Position numbers and translations under genes: made by a program. The notes under the pieces were generated by a model. It made no database searches and was not told the origin of the DNA. It was given only the letters and a program-made list of their open reading frames with translations. Source: JAGXRK01 sp963804005 (GTDB taxonomy: Bacteria > Bacteroidota > Ignavibacteria > Ignavibacteriales > Ignavibacteriaceae). From it: 64,000 bases of DNA. Positions 17,699 to 27,008 of the stretch are shown one piece after another. The stretch spans positions 179,599-243,598 of the forward strand of contig CAWDOP010000008.1 of the NCBI GenBank assembly GCA_963804005.1, in the 5' to 3' direction. Positions within the stretch are counted from its first letter, which is position 1. Each line of letters opens with the position of its first letter.

Positions 17699-19723
17699 CT
17701 ATTCTTGATCTTTAAGCATTTTTATGAATTCAGTTTCATTTATAATTTTAATTCCAAGTTCCTTCGCTTTTACCAATTTTGATCCTGCATTTTCGCCTGC
17801 AATAACATAATCAGTTTTTTTGCTTATGCTTGAAGGCACTTTTCCCCCAAGCGAAGTAATTTTCTCCCCCGCTTCGTCTCTGGAATAGGAATTTAATGTT
17901 CCCGTTAGAACAAATGTTTTTTTGCTAAACAAGTTATCCTTTATTTTTTTCTTTTCAGATGAAAAAATTAAACCTTCGGATTTTAATTTATGAATAAGCT
18001 TCAGGTTTGATTCCTGCATAAAGAAATGTTTTAAGCTCTTGCTAATGCTCGGACCGATTTCATGAATTTCTACTATCTGATCTTCGGTTGCCGTCATCAT
18101 ACTATCAATAGAGCCAAAATGATCTGTAAGTTTTTTTGCAGCACCTGTACCAACATACCTTATTCCAAGTGCGAATAATACTTTATGAAAAGGTTGAGTT
18201 TTACTTTTTTCAATTGCACTTAAAAGATTATCAACACTTTTTTCTCCAAGTCGGTCAATTTGAACCAGTTCTTCCCGCTTGTTTTTTAGTTCATAAATAT
18301 CGGTGAAAGTTTTTAAAAATCCTTTATCCACAAAAAGATCTATTAGTGCTTCACCAAGTCCTTCAATGTCCATTGCTCCGCGTGAAGCATAATGTTCAAG
18401 CCTTCCTTTTATCTGTGCCGGGCACTCAGGATTTTCGCAATATAAGGCTACTTCATTTTCAAGTTTGTCAATTGAAGAATTACATTCCGGACATTTTTCA
18501 GGCGCTATTGTTTCTTTACTGTTTTTTGGTCGTTCTGCTAAAACAACCGAAACAACTTTAGGAATTACATCACCACCTTTTTCAATAACAACTTTATCCT
18601 TAACTCTAATATCTTTTCTTTTAATTTCGTCAAAATTATGTAATGTTGCACGACTTATGGTTGAGCCAGCCAGAAATACCGGTTCAAGTTCTGCAACTGG
18701 AGTAACAGCACCTGTTCTTCCAACCTGCCAGGTAATATCTTTGACAAATGTAAAAGCCTGTTTTGCTTTAAATTTATATGCAATAGCCCAACGTGGTGAT
18801 TTTGCAATACTGCCTAAAATATTCTGCTGCCGGATGGAATTTACTTTTATTACTGCACCATCAATCTCATAATCAAGTGAATCGCGAATCTGTTCAAACT
18901 TACGGCAGACTTCAAGAACTTCCTCAATGTTTTTACAAATTTTATATTCGGAATTAACGCTGAAGCCCAACTGTTTCAGTAGTCCTAAATTTTCTTCTTG
19001 CGATTCTAATTCATCTTCAATGCTAATAAGTGAATATAAGAAAATGTTTAGTTTTCTTTTTGCAACTACTTTGGGATCCTGAAGTTTTAATGTTCCCGCA
19101 GTTGAGTTCCTCGGATTTGCAAAAAGCTTTTCACCAAGATTTTCTCTTTCTTTATTGAGATCAAAAAAATCATTTGTCTTCATAAAAATTTCGCCACGCA
19201 CTTCAAAATCATTCAAACCGTATCTAATAGATTTTGAGATTTTCAATTTTAGAGGAACTGAGCGAATTGTTTTCACATTATTAGTTATCTCTTCTCCGGT
19301 TGTTCCATCACCTCTTGTCGCAGCAGTTTTTAAGACACCGTTTACATAATTTAGACTTACTGAAGCCCCATCAATTTTTAATTCAACAATATATTCTATT
19401 TTTTCGTTTTGAGGCAATGCTTCTCTAACTTTTCGATCGAAATCTAAAACATCTTCTTCATTATAACTGTTGGCAAGGCTTAACATCGGAATTTTATGCG
19501 TCACGGAATTAAAAGTTTTTGTTAAATCTTTTCCTACTCTTTGCGTTGGTGAATCAGGGGTGATTAAATGCGGATTTTCATTTTCAAGTTTCTCAAGTTC
19601 TTTGTAAAGTTTATCATATTCTTCATCGTTGATTACCGGTTCTGCAAGAACATAATAATGATGGTCGTGATCATTAATAATTTCTCTTAACTCTTCAATC
19701 CTTTTTATTACATTAACGGACAT
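17699..19723 (-). CDS. ligA: NAD-dependent DNA ligase LigA
   Basis: A 674-aa ligase with the full bacterial domain order. YYVLAEPVINDEEYDKLY is domain Ia, VELKIDGASVSL holds the adenylated Lys116, the OB-fold follows, the zinc finger has CPECNSS and CENPECPAQ, helix-hairpin-helix repeats contain GLGEALIDLF and EIGPSISKSL, and the last 80 residues form a BRCT domain with FVLTGTLNSYSRDEAGEKI. It seals nicks in replication and repair. The length is normal. It lies 2 bases after the RodZ-like gene, in the same operon. Confidence 0.95.
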   Translation of the reverse strand: MSVNVIKRIEELREIINDHDHHYYVLAEPVINDEEYDKLYKELEKLENENPHLITPDSPTQRVGKDLTKTFNSVTHKIPMLSLANSYNEEDVLDFDRKVREALPQNEKIEYIVELKIDGASVSLNYVNGVLKTAATRGDGTTGEEITNNVKTIRSVPLKLKISKSIRYGLNDFEVRGEIFMKTNDFFDLNKERENLGEKLFANPRNSTAGTLKLQDPKVVAKRKLNIFLYSLISIEDELESQEENLGLLKQLGFSVNSEYKICKNIEEVLEVCRKFEQIRDSLDYEIDGAVIKVNSIRQQNILGSIAKSPRWAIAYKFKAKQAFTFVKDITWQVGRTGAVTPVAELEPVFLAGSTISRATLHNFDEIKRKDIRVKDKVVIEKGGDVIPKVVSVVLAERPKNSKETIAPEKCPECNSSIDKLENEVALYCENPECPAQIKGRLEHYASRGAMDIEGLGEALIDLFVDKGFLKTFTDIYELKNKREELVQIDRLGEKSVDNLLSAIEKSKTQPFHKVLFALGIRYVGTGAAKKLTDHFGSIDSMMTATEDQIVEIHEIGPSISKSLKHFFMQESNLKLIHKLKSEGLIFSSEKKKIKDNLFSKKTFVLTGTLNSYSRDEAGEKITSLGGKVPSSISKKTDYVIAGENAGSKLVKAKELGIKIINETEFIKMLKDQE

Positions 19724-19725
19724 TA

Positions 19726-20601
19726 TCAGAGATCTAATTTAGGTGGAGTATTAAGATACTGTAAGCCTTGTCTATCAAGACTGAAATGACGAACGAAACC
19801 ACTTCTTCCGGAAAAATCAACAGGGTTATTATTTAACATAAGTTTAACTCCGCCGGAGTTTCCAATGGTTGCCTTAAAATTATTTCCGGCAACAACAATT
19901 TTTTCATCATTGGGAGCCAGAATAAATTCCTCTATTCGTACATCGTCTAAAACGACAAAAATCCAAGCGGTTTCTGAAGAAACAAATTTCAGATATAAAC
20001 TGTCGGAAGAAGTTATTAATGAAGCAGATGTTCCTTCAGAAGTTTCTTCAACATACCTCTGTTGATTTTCCTGGATGACTTCTTCTATCGGCCTTTCAGC
20101 AACGATTATTTCATTTGTATCATGAATAAAAAAGAAATAAACAGCAATAAGTATTATAAAAATTCCAGCAACTGCAGTAAGGATTACCATTTTATCTATT
20201 TTCGCTTGTCCATCTTCACTTTCGCGTTTTTCAACCGAAGGATCGTTATAAGACTTTAATGGTTGTTGGGGTTGAGGTGCCGGTTGTTTGATTGGAGACT
20301 GCTCCTGCGATTTTTGTTCAAGCGTTGTTTCGGGCTCTGGGATCAGTTCATCTTGCTGAAACAATCTTCCTTCTTTTGCAGCTTCATAACGTTTGATTGT
20401 TTGATCTTCGTCAAATCCAACCACCTTGGCATATTGTTTAATAAATGCTTTTACATAGAGCTCGGGAAGAAAAGAAAAGTTTCCCTGATCAAGAGCTTCA
20501 AGAAATTTTATATCAATTCTGGTTTTGTTGGCCATTTGTAGAAGCGTTATTCCGCTCTGTTCTCTTTTTTCTCTTAGTTCATCTGCAAATTTATCAAGCA
20601 T
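19726..20601 (-). CDS. RodZ-like membrane HTH protein (DUF4115)
   Basis: A 291-aa protein. Residues 1-70 form a helix-turn-helix domain (LREKREQSGITLLQMANKT, IDIKFLEALDQGNFSFLPE, YVKAFIKQYAKVVGFD) as in RodZ. A proline/glutamine-rich linker follows, then a single transmembrane helix (about residues 138-158), then a periplasmic DUF4115-like beta domain ending in the segment LYLKFVSSETAWIFVVLDD. RodZ links MreB to the cell wall synthesis machinery. No mre gene is nearby, so the function is inferred from architecture. It is coupled to the rsmB gene upstream. Confidence 0.78.
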   Translation of the reverse strand: MLDKFADELREKREQSGITLLQMANKTRIDIKFLEALDQGNFSFLPELYVKAFIKQYAKVVGFDEDQTIKRYEAAKEGRLFQQDELIPEPETTLEQKSQEQSPIKQPAPQPQQPLKSYNDPSVEKRESEDGQAKIDKMVILTAVAGIFIILIAVYFFFIHDTNEIIVAERPIEEVIQENQQRYVEETSEGTSASLITSSDSLYLKFVSSETAWIFVVLDDVRIEEFILAPNDEKIVVAGNNFKATIGNSGGVKLMLNNNPVDFSGRSGFVRHFSLDRQGLQYLNTPPKLDL

Positions 20602-20614
20602 AATTTTATTCTTT

Positions 20615-22036
20615 TTAATTTACTTTTATTATTCTTGCCGCAAACGCACCATCCATTTGATGAATATGCGGATAAGTTTGAATGCATCCATTTTCATCCA
20701 CAAGATCTTTAGAAAAGTTATCAGCAGCCCGGTCTAATTTGTAATCAGGATGATTGTCAAGAAATTTTTTAACTATTTCAAAATTTTCTTCAGGCTCAAT
20801 TGAACAAGTGCTGTAGACGAATGCACCACCGGGTTTAATCATTTCGGCAGCTTTACAAATAAGTTTATATTGTAGTTCATTCATTCTCCTGAGATCAAAA
20901 ATATCTTTCTTCCATTTTATATCTGGTTTCTTCGATAATGTTCCGGTTCCTGTACAAGGAACATCTGCAAGAACTCTATCGAATTTATCTCCCTGATAAT
21001 CAAGGGCATCCATTGCAATTGTTTTAACACTTTTTATTCCTAATCTATCAAGATTTTGTTTTACTAATTTTAATCTGCTTTCAAATTTATCAATTGCAAC
21101 TACATCACCTTTATCTTTTATCATCACGGTAATATAAGCTGTTTTACCGCCAGGGGCAGAACAAAGATCAAGCACACTCATATTTTCACTCACACCAAGT
21201 AAATGGCAGGCAAGTCCGGTGCTTTCATCCTGAATATTAAAATACCCCTTTCCAAAATATTCCCAGGCAGTTATGTTAGTAAGGTTCTGCAATTGAACAA
21301 ATTCCTGAAAATATTTTCCGTTCGTGTATTTTAAGCCAACAGAATCCAGAAGTTTTCTGAAGTCCTCAATATTGGTTTTAAGTAAATTTATCCTGAGAGT
21401 AAGATAGGGTTTTTCATTATTTACCTGAAGTAATTTTTCAGTTTCTTCACGCCCGAATCTTGCAACATATCTTTTTACCATCCACGAAGGATGAGAATAG
21501 TACGCAGAAAGATAACCGATTAAATCCTCTACGGGATCCGGATACCTGATAGCATTCTTGCTTCTTATGATATTGCGGAGAATTGCATTAGTAAGATCTG
21601 CAGGTTTTTGTCCTTGGAGTTTTTTGACAAACTCAACAGCTTCATTAACTGAAGCGTGATCAGGAACTCTATCAAGAAAAAGTATTTGATATAAAGCAAC
21701 ACGCAATCCATTTTTAAGATTAGGAATGGCTTTGGAAAACTGACCTTTATAAAAGCCATTCAGAACCCAATCCAATCTTCCCATCCACCTTACAACTCCG
21801 TGAACAATTTCATAAAGCAGTGCTTTATCGGGTCCGACTAATTCTGAGTTACGCATTTCATTGTCAAGAAGTCGTTCAAGGTAAGCATCAGATCGCTCTA
21901 CACGATTGAGTATTTTTACTGCTAATCCTCTAACACCCGAATAAAGATCTTTAACATTGTGCACTGTTATAGGTTCATCACCGGTAACACTCTCTTCCGA
22001 TTTAATTTCTTGTTCTTTACTCTCTAATTCTTCCAC
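20615..22036 (-). CDS. rsmB: 16S rRNA m5C967 methyltransferase RsmB
   Basis: A 473-aa methyltransferase. Residues about 30-170 are a NusB-like RNA-binding domain (SDAYLERLLDN, LYEIVHGVVRW), followed by the RsmB/NOP catalytic domain with DLCSAPGGKTAYI, the ADVPCTGTGTLSKKPDIKW motif and FVYSTCSIEPEEN, in which the two cysteines act in m5C chemistry. It methylates C967 of 16S rRNA using S-adenosylmethionine. A 25-residue acidic tail precedes the NusB domain. It is the first of a run rsmB-rodZ-like-ligA. Confidence 0.92.
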   Translation of the reverse strand: MEELESKEQEIKSEESVTGDEPITVHNVKDLYSGVRGLAVKILNRVERSDAYLERLLDNEMRNSELVGPDKALLYEIVHGVVRWMGRLDWVLNGFYKGQFSKAIPNLKNGLRVALYQILFLDRVPDHASVNEAVEFVKKLQGQKPADLTNAILRNIIRSKNAIRYPDPVEDLIGYLSAYYSHPSWMVKRYVARFGREETEKLLQVNNEKPYLTLRINLLKTNIEDFRKLLDSVGLKYTNGKYFQEFVQLQNLTNITAWEYFGKGYFNIQDESTGLACHLLGVSENMSVLDLCSAPGGKTAYITVMIKDKGDVVAIDKFESRLKLVKQNLDRLGIKSVKTIAMDALDYQGDKFDRVLADVPCTGTGTLSKKPDIKWKKDIFDLRRMNELQYKLICKAAEMIKPGGAFVYSTCSIEPEENFEIVKKFLDNHPDYKLDRAADNFSKDLVDENGCIQTYPHIHQMDGAFAARIIKVN

Positions 22037-22039
22037 AAA

Positions 22040-22246
22040 CTAAAATCCTTTCTTATCTCTATCGTACTGTGTCAATTTAAATATATCACGAAATAGATTT
22101 TCATCATCCGGTGTAAATTCAACTTTTCTTCTTGAAGTCATACTCTTAGGGGGTTCAATACTTATACTAAAATCATAAACCGGTCTGCAGAATATCAATG
22201 GTTCAAAATCGGAAAACTTTTTGTCTTCAAAAATGCAAATGTGCAT
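22040..22246 (-). pseudogene. 68-aa remnant of a nucleotidyltransferase-like gene
   Basis: The ORF encodes 68 aa. Its first 25 residues (MHICIFEDKKFSDFEPLIF, then CRPVYDF) look like the N-terminus of the sugar nucleotidyltransferases found in Bacteroidota and Ignavibacteria. The next part (MTSRRKVEFTPDDENLFRDI, then FKLTQ) looks like the C-terminal tail of the same kind of enzyme. The catalytic middle of about 300 residues is absent. I infer an in-frame internal deletion, but this rests on remembered family ends. It may alternatively be an unrelated small gene. It sits 3 bases before the rsmB start on the same strand. Confidence 0.4.
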
Positions 22247-22323
22247 AGATTTAAATTGAAATTATTAGTTTAAAATTTAACATTTTTTAAAGTAAGAATC
22301 TCAGAAGAAAAAGAATAAATAAC

Positions 22324-25300
22324 CTATTCGGTAACGTTCGACACAGAAGCAGTTTTTCTTGAAAGAAAGGAATACATAGCAGGAATAACGAACAAAGTAA
22401 GAAAAGTTGAAAATATCAATCCGCCGATTACAGCAATACCCATCGAAACACGGCTCTCAGAACCGGCACCAAGTGCAAGGGCAATTGGAAGAATTCCCAA
22501 TACTGTGGAAAGACTGGTCATTAAAATTGGTCTTAGTCTAGCAATTGCTGCACTGATAACTGCTTCGGTTTTTTCAAGTCCGGCGGCTTTTCTTTGATTT
22601 GCAAATTCAACAATAAGTATTCCGTTTTTAGTAACTAATCCGATAAGCATAATAATTCCAATCTGGCTAAAAATATTCAGCGTTTCATTGAAATACCATA
22701 GAGTTAAAAGTGCGCCGGCAAGAGCAAGCGGAACAGTGAAAAGAATGATGAATGGATCACGGAAACTTTCAAACTGAGCGGCAAGAGCAAGATAGATCAA
22801 TCCAAGTGCGAGTATAAAAGCAAATAATAAACTTGATGAACTTTCCATAAAATCTTTTGAAGGACCATCGAGAGCAGTTGTGAATGTTTCATCTAAAACT
22901 TTATCAGCGATTTCATACATTGTGTTTATGCCTTCGCCCAAAGTTCTTCCTGGCGCCAATCCTGCCGATATTGTTGCAGATACATAACGGTTAAACCTAA
23001 ACAACTGAGGGGGTGTGCTTTGCTCTTCAACAAATACAACATTATCAAGCTGAATCATTTCACTTCGATTGTTCTTCACATAAGTTGATTTCAGATTTAT
23101 AGGTGCATCACGATTTTCTCTATCATACTGACCGATAACCTGGTATTGTTTTCCATCTTTGATGAAAAATCCAAATCGTTGTCCACTAAAAGCAGCTTGA
23201 ATTGTTTGTACAATATCGCTGGTGGAAACTCCCAATGCAATGGCTTTCTGCCTATCAATTGAAAGGCGTATCTCGGGTTTATTGAATTTCAGGTTTGCAT
23301 CGGAAACAGCAAAGATCGGATGATTTCTTATTTCATCTAAAAATTTAGGGAGGAAATCACGCAGCTTTTCAAAGTTTGGAGCTTGAATAACAAACTGTAC
23401 GGGCAATCCTCCGCGTCTTCCGCCACCAACTGTTTGTTGCTGTGTAATAAAAATTCTTGCTCCCGTTAGTATGTTGACTGAGGGAGTTAGTTGATCGGCA
23501 ATTTGTTGTTGTGATCTTTTCCTTTGATCTGGTTGTTTAAGAATTAAATTTACGAAACCGGAATTAACAGAGCTTGATGCGCCAAATCCGGGTGAAGTAA
23601 CAGAAATAATTCCTTCTCTTTCAGGAACCTTATCATTAATAACTTCAACTAATTCATCCATAAATCTATCTAAATACTCAAAAGTAACACCCTCCTGACC
23701 GGTTACTGATAATACTAAACGACTTCTGTCTTCAAGGGGTGCAAGCTCTGAAGGAATAGACCTGAAAAGGAAATAGCTCATTACAATAATAACAGCAATA
23801 CCCGGAAATGTCAGCCATCTTTTTCTCATAAAATAAGTTAAATGTTTTTTATAAGTATCATTAATTTTTCTTAAGAAAGGTTCAGTAAGCTCATAAAACT
23901 TATTGTGTTTTTCTCTTTTCTTCAGAATTCTTGAACTGAGCATAGGTGTTAATGTGAGAGCAACAAAAGATGAAATAATAACGCTTCCTGCAACTACAAT
24001 ACCAAACTCTCTGAATAACCTTCCTGTCAATCCTTGTAAAAAGATAACGGGCAAAAAAACTGAAGCAAGTGCAACCGTAGTAGAAATTACTGCGAAGAAA
24101 ATTTCCGCGACACCTTTTCTTGCGGCTTCCGTTGGTTCCATTCTGTTTTCAATCTTTGCGTAAATATTTTCAAGCACAACTATGGCATCATCAACAACAA
24201 GACCAATTGCAAGCACAATTCCAAGAAGAGTTAAAACATTAATTGAAAAATCTGCAATGAACATTATAAAAAATGAACCGATAAGAGAAATAGGTATGGC
24301 AATAACAGGGATAATTGTGGTTCGCCAGTCTCTCAGGAAAAGAAATATTATCAGCACAACTAATCCAAATGCAATTAAGATAGTCTGTTGAACTTCTGCA
24401 ATCGAATCACGAATAAATTTTGTTACATCAAAACCGATATCTGTTTTAATATCCGGCGGTAAAGATGTTTTCATCTGATCCAGTCGTCGATAAAACTCGT
24501 CGGCAATTGCAATGTTGTTTGCACCGGCTTGAGCAATAAGAACTACACCAACCATTGGAATCCCATCGCGCTTTAGAATAGTCCGTTCATTTTCAGCACC
24601 AAGCTGAGCATAACCTAAATCTTTAAGCCTTACAATATTTCCGTCAGCTTCTTTGATGATAAGATCATTAAATTCCTGTTCGGTCTGAAGCCTGCCCATT
24701 GTTCTTATTGAAAGCTCTGTGTTGTCGCCCTCAATTCTTCCGGAGGGTAATTCTATATTTTCTCTTGCAAGAGCATTTCTCACATCAACAGCGGTAAGCT
24801 GAAACGAAGCGAGTTTTGCCGGATCTAACCATAAGCGCATCGAATATCTTTTCTGTCCCCATATTTGAACGCTGCTAACACCGGGAATGGTTTGAAGTCT
24901 TTCCTTAAAAATATTGTTTGCTATTTCAGAAAGTTCAAGAAGATTTCTTGTATCGCTTTGCACATTAAGAAAAACAATAGGTATTGCATCTGCATCTGCT
25001 TTTGAAACAATTGGTATTTCAATATCAGGGGGAAGATTGTATGAAGCTCGTGAAACTCTGTCTCTCACATCGTTAGCAGCAGCTTCCATGTCCACATCTA
25101 TATCAAATTCAACAGTAATTGTACTTCTTCCATCACGACTAACAGAAGTTAAAGTTTTAATTCCTGCAATTCCGTTTATTGATTCTTCAAGCGGTTCAGT
25201 TACCTGGCTTTCAATAACATCTGCATTGGCTCCGACATAAGTTGTAGAAACTGTAATTATTGGAGGATCTACGGAAGGAAATTCTCTTACACCCAGATAA

Positions 25301-25389
25301 GTATAGCCTATCACCCCGAACACAACTATTGTAATTGACATTACAATAGCTAAGACAGGTCTTCTAATACTTATTGAGGAAAGACTCAT
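22324..25389 (-). CDS. RND efflux transporter inner-membrane permease (AcrB-type)
   Basis: A 1021-aa multidrug-type pump with twelve helices. MSLSSISIRRPVLAIVMSIT starts the first helix; GLVVDDAIVVLENIY in helix 4 carries the paired proton-relay aspartates; porter-domain strands and LGIVLAIGLVVDD show the HAE1 subfamily. It exports drugs or other amphiphiles across the envelope in a tripartite complex. The adaptor precedes it (25403-26497, 13-base gap). No TolC-type outer-membrane factor is in the window, so it must be supplied elsewhere. Length is normal. Confidence 0.92.
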   Translation of the reverse strand: MSLSSISIRRPVLAIVMSITIVVFGVIGYTYLGVREFPSVDPPIITVSTTYVGANADVIESQVTEPLEESINGIAGIKTLTSVSRDGRSTITVEFDIDVDMEAAANDVRDRVSRASYNLPPDIEIPIVSKADADAIPIVFLNVQSDTRNLLELSEIANNIFKERLQTIPGVSSVQIWGQKRYSMRLWLDPAKLASFQLTAVDVRNALARENIELPSGRIEGDNTELSIRTMGRLQTEQEFNDLIIKEADGNIVRLKDLGYAQLGAENERTILKRDGIPMVGVVLIAQAGANNIAIADEFYRRLDQMKTSLPPDIKTDIGFDVTKFIRDSIAEVQQTILIAFGLVVLIIFLFLRDWRTTIIPVIAIPISLIGSFFIMFIADFSINVLTLLGIVLAIGLVVDDAIVVLENIYAKIENRMEPTEAARKGVAEIFFAVISTTVALASVFLPVIFLQGLTGRLFREFGIVVAGSVIISSFVALTLTPMLSSRILKKREKHNKFYELTEPFLRKINDTYKKHLTYFMRKRWLTFPGIAVIIVMSYFLFRSIPSELAPLEDRSRLVLSVTGQEGVTFEYLDRFMDELVEVINDKVPEREGIISVTSPGFGASSSVNSGFVNLILKQPDQRKRSQQQIADQLTPSVNILTGARIFITQQQTVGGGRRGGLPVQFVIQAPNFEKLRDFLPKFLDEIRNHPIFAVSDANLKFNKPEIRLSIDRQKAIALGVSTSDIVQTIQAAFSGQRFGFFIKDGKQYQVIGQYDRENRDAPINLKSTYVKNNRSEMIQLDNVVFVEEQSTPPQLFRFNRYVSATISAGLAPGRTLGEGINTMYEIADKVLDETFTTALDGPSKDFMESSSSLLFAFILALGLIYLALAAQFESFRDPFIILFTVPLALAGALLTLWYFNETLNIFSQIGIIMLIGLVTKNGILIVEFANQRKAAGLEKTEAVISAAIARLRPILMTSLSTVLGILPIALALGAGSESRVSMGIAVIGGLIFSTFLTLFVIPAMYSFLSRKTASVSNVTE

Positions 25390-25402
25390 TTAAATTCTTC
25401 TA

Positions 25403-26497
25403 TTAATTAAGCTCTGATATACTGACTTTTGCCCCGGGTCTGATTTGTAAAATACCGGAAGTAATAACTGTATCACCTGCATTAAGTCCCGATAAAATCT
25501 GAACTCTTGTTTCTTCACGAATACCAATTTCAACATTTTGCGGAACAACAGTTCCATCTTTATACAAATAAACTCTTTGTCCTTTTAATTCTGGTACGAT
25601 AGAGACAGAAGGGACAAGAATAGCACCCTCTGTTTCTTTTAATTTCAACTGAACGTTTGCAAATGCACCGGGAATAAGATTTTTATATACACGGCAAAAA
25701 GCGCGTATCTGTAAAGTTCTTGTGGAGGGGTCAATTCTTGGTTCGATTGCATAAACTTTCGCTGTATAGAATTCATTGTCCCCACTTACACGAAATTCTA
25801 TTTCATCGCCAGGGCGAACCATTGAAGAGTATCTTTCAGGAATAGAAAAATCTACTTTTAGATTGCTGAGATTTTGTAATCGCGCAATAACTGTAGATGT
25901 GTTTACAAAACTTCCTTCACTAACGGATCTTAATCCAACGATACCACTAAAAGGAGCACGAATTTCTGTTTTTTCAATCTGTGCTTTTATCAAATCACAA
26001 TCTGCTTTGCTTGCATTAAATTCATTAAGCGTGTTGTCATATTCTTCCTGGCTGATAAGATTCCGTTCTAAAAGTGTGCGCTGACGAAATTCTTTTTCTT
26101 CTGCTACTTTAATTTTTGATTCGGCTCTTCTTAACTGTGCCTGAAGATCGGCGTCATTTATTTTAACGAGAAGATCACCTTTAGTAACATGAGAACCTTC
26201 CTTGAAATTAATGCTTGTAATTTTTCCTGAAGTTTCACTCTGCAATTCTACTTCTTCATTAGCCATTATTGATCCGGTTGAAAGAACTATGTTACTTAAT
26301 CTTTCTGGCTTAACAATATGAGCTTTAACAGGAATTGTCATGTTCATTCTTGCAGCGTTAATATTTGCGGTTGTGTCGTCTCCAGAGGCAATAAATTTAG
26401 TAAGCAATAAAATTAATAAAACTACTATTACTATTACACCGATTAAAATACTTTTGATTCTTTTTTTCATTTTATCAGCCATACGACTAATTAACAT
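25403..26497 (-). CDS. RND efflux periplasmic adaptor (membrane fusion protein)
   Basis: A 364-aa MFP-family protein. Residues about 14-34 are a single N-terminal hydrophobic anchor. SLKETNEEVELQ-like lipoyl halves appear as SETSGKITSINFKEGSHVTK and later EIRAPFSGIVGLRSVSEGSFVN, flanking a coiled-coil hairpin (LLVKINDADLQAQLRRAESKI). The beta-barrel and membrane-proximal domains follow. It links the RND permease to an outer-membrane channel. Of three possible starts I kept the longest; no clear ribosome-binding site decides. The permease gene follows immediately. Confidence 0.85.
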   Translation of the reverse strand: MLISRMADKMKKRIKSILIGVIVIVVLLILLLTKFIASGDDTTANINAARMNMTIPVKAHIVKPERLSNIVLSTGSIMANEEVELQSETSGKITSINFKEGSHVTKGDLLVKINDADLQAQLRRAESKIKVAEEKEFRQRTLLERNLISQEEYDNTLNEFNASKADCDLIKAQIEKTEIRAPFSGIVGLRSVSEGSFVNTSTVIARLQNLSNLKVDFSIPERYSSMVRPGDEIEFRVSGDNEFYTAKVYAIEPRIDPSTRTLQIRAFCRVYKNLIPGAFANVQLKLKETEGAILVPSVSIVPELKGQRVYLYKDGTVVPQNVEIGIREETRVQILSGLNAGDTVITSGILQIRPGAKVSISELN

Positions 26498-26534
26498 ATA
26501 AATAAAATATTTTGTTCACTCAAAATTGATAAGA

Positions 26535-26558
26535 ATAAAAAAGCCAGCGAGAGCTGGC
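26535..26558 (-). terminator. Rho-independent terminator of the L31 gene
   Basis: Read on the minus strand, GCCAGC-TCTC-GCTGGC (a 6-bp GC-rich stem) is followed by six T residues. It lies 31 bases past the L31 stop codon and before the RND adaptor gene start, so it separates the two transcription units. Confidence 0.8.
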
Positions 26559-26589
26559 CTTTTATAAATAATGTCCGTTGGACAAAAAA

Positions 26590-26838
26590 TTAATTTTTCT
26601 TAGAATATTTTTTGTTGAACTTTTCAACTCTTCCTGCTGAATCAAGAAGTTTTTGTTTTCCGGTAAAGAACGGATGTGACCCGCTTGAAATTTCAAGTTT
26701 TACTAATGGATAAGTGTTTCCATCTTCCCATTTAATTGTTTCACTTGTTTTGATGGTTGAACGGGTTAAGATAGCAAAATCACAAGATGCATCTTGAAAA
26801 ACTACCGGTCTGTATCCCGGATGAATGCCTTTTTTCAT
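26590..26838 (-). CDS. rpmE2: 50S ribosomal protein L31 type B
   Basis: The product is 82 aa from the ATG at 26836-26838 (MKKGIHPGYRPVVFQDASC), preceded by AGGA 9 bases upstream; the longer frame would add eight residues without family support. The body has the type B signature PLVKLEISSGSHPFFTGKQK and lacks the CxxC pairs of the zinc-binding type A form, so it is the zinc-independent paralog. It occupies a place between the RND operon and the sigma-54 regulator, and ends at the terminator at 26535-26558. No L31 type A gene is seen in the window. Confidence 0.9.
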   Translation of the reverse strand: MKKGIHPGYRPVVFQDASCDFAILTRSTIKTSETIKWEDGNTYPLVKLEISSGSHPFFTGKQKLLDSAGRVEKFNKKYSKKN

Positions 26839-27008
26839 TATTAAATCCTGACTTATTAACAATTATTATTCAAAATCGTGGCTGTAAATATAGATTATTG
26901 GACTTTTAATTCCAATTGATTTAATCCGTGCATTTAATGAAACTTTGTTCGATTTTACATCAGAATCCAGTCTTCTGGATATATTATTAAGTTAAAGGGT
27001 CATATGAC

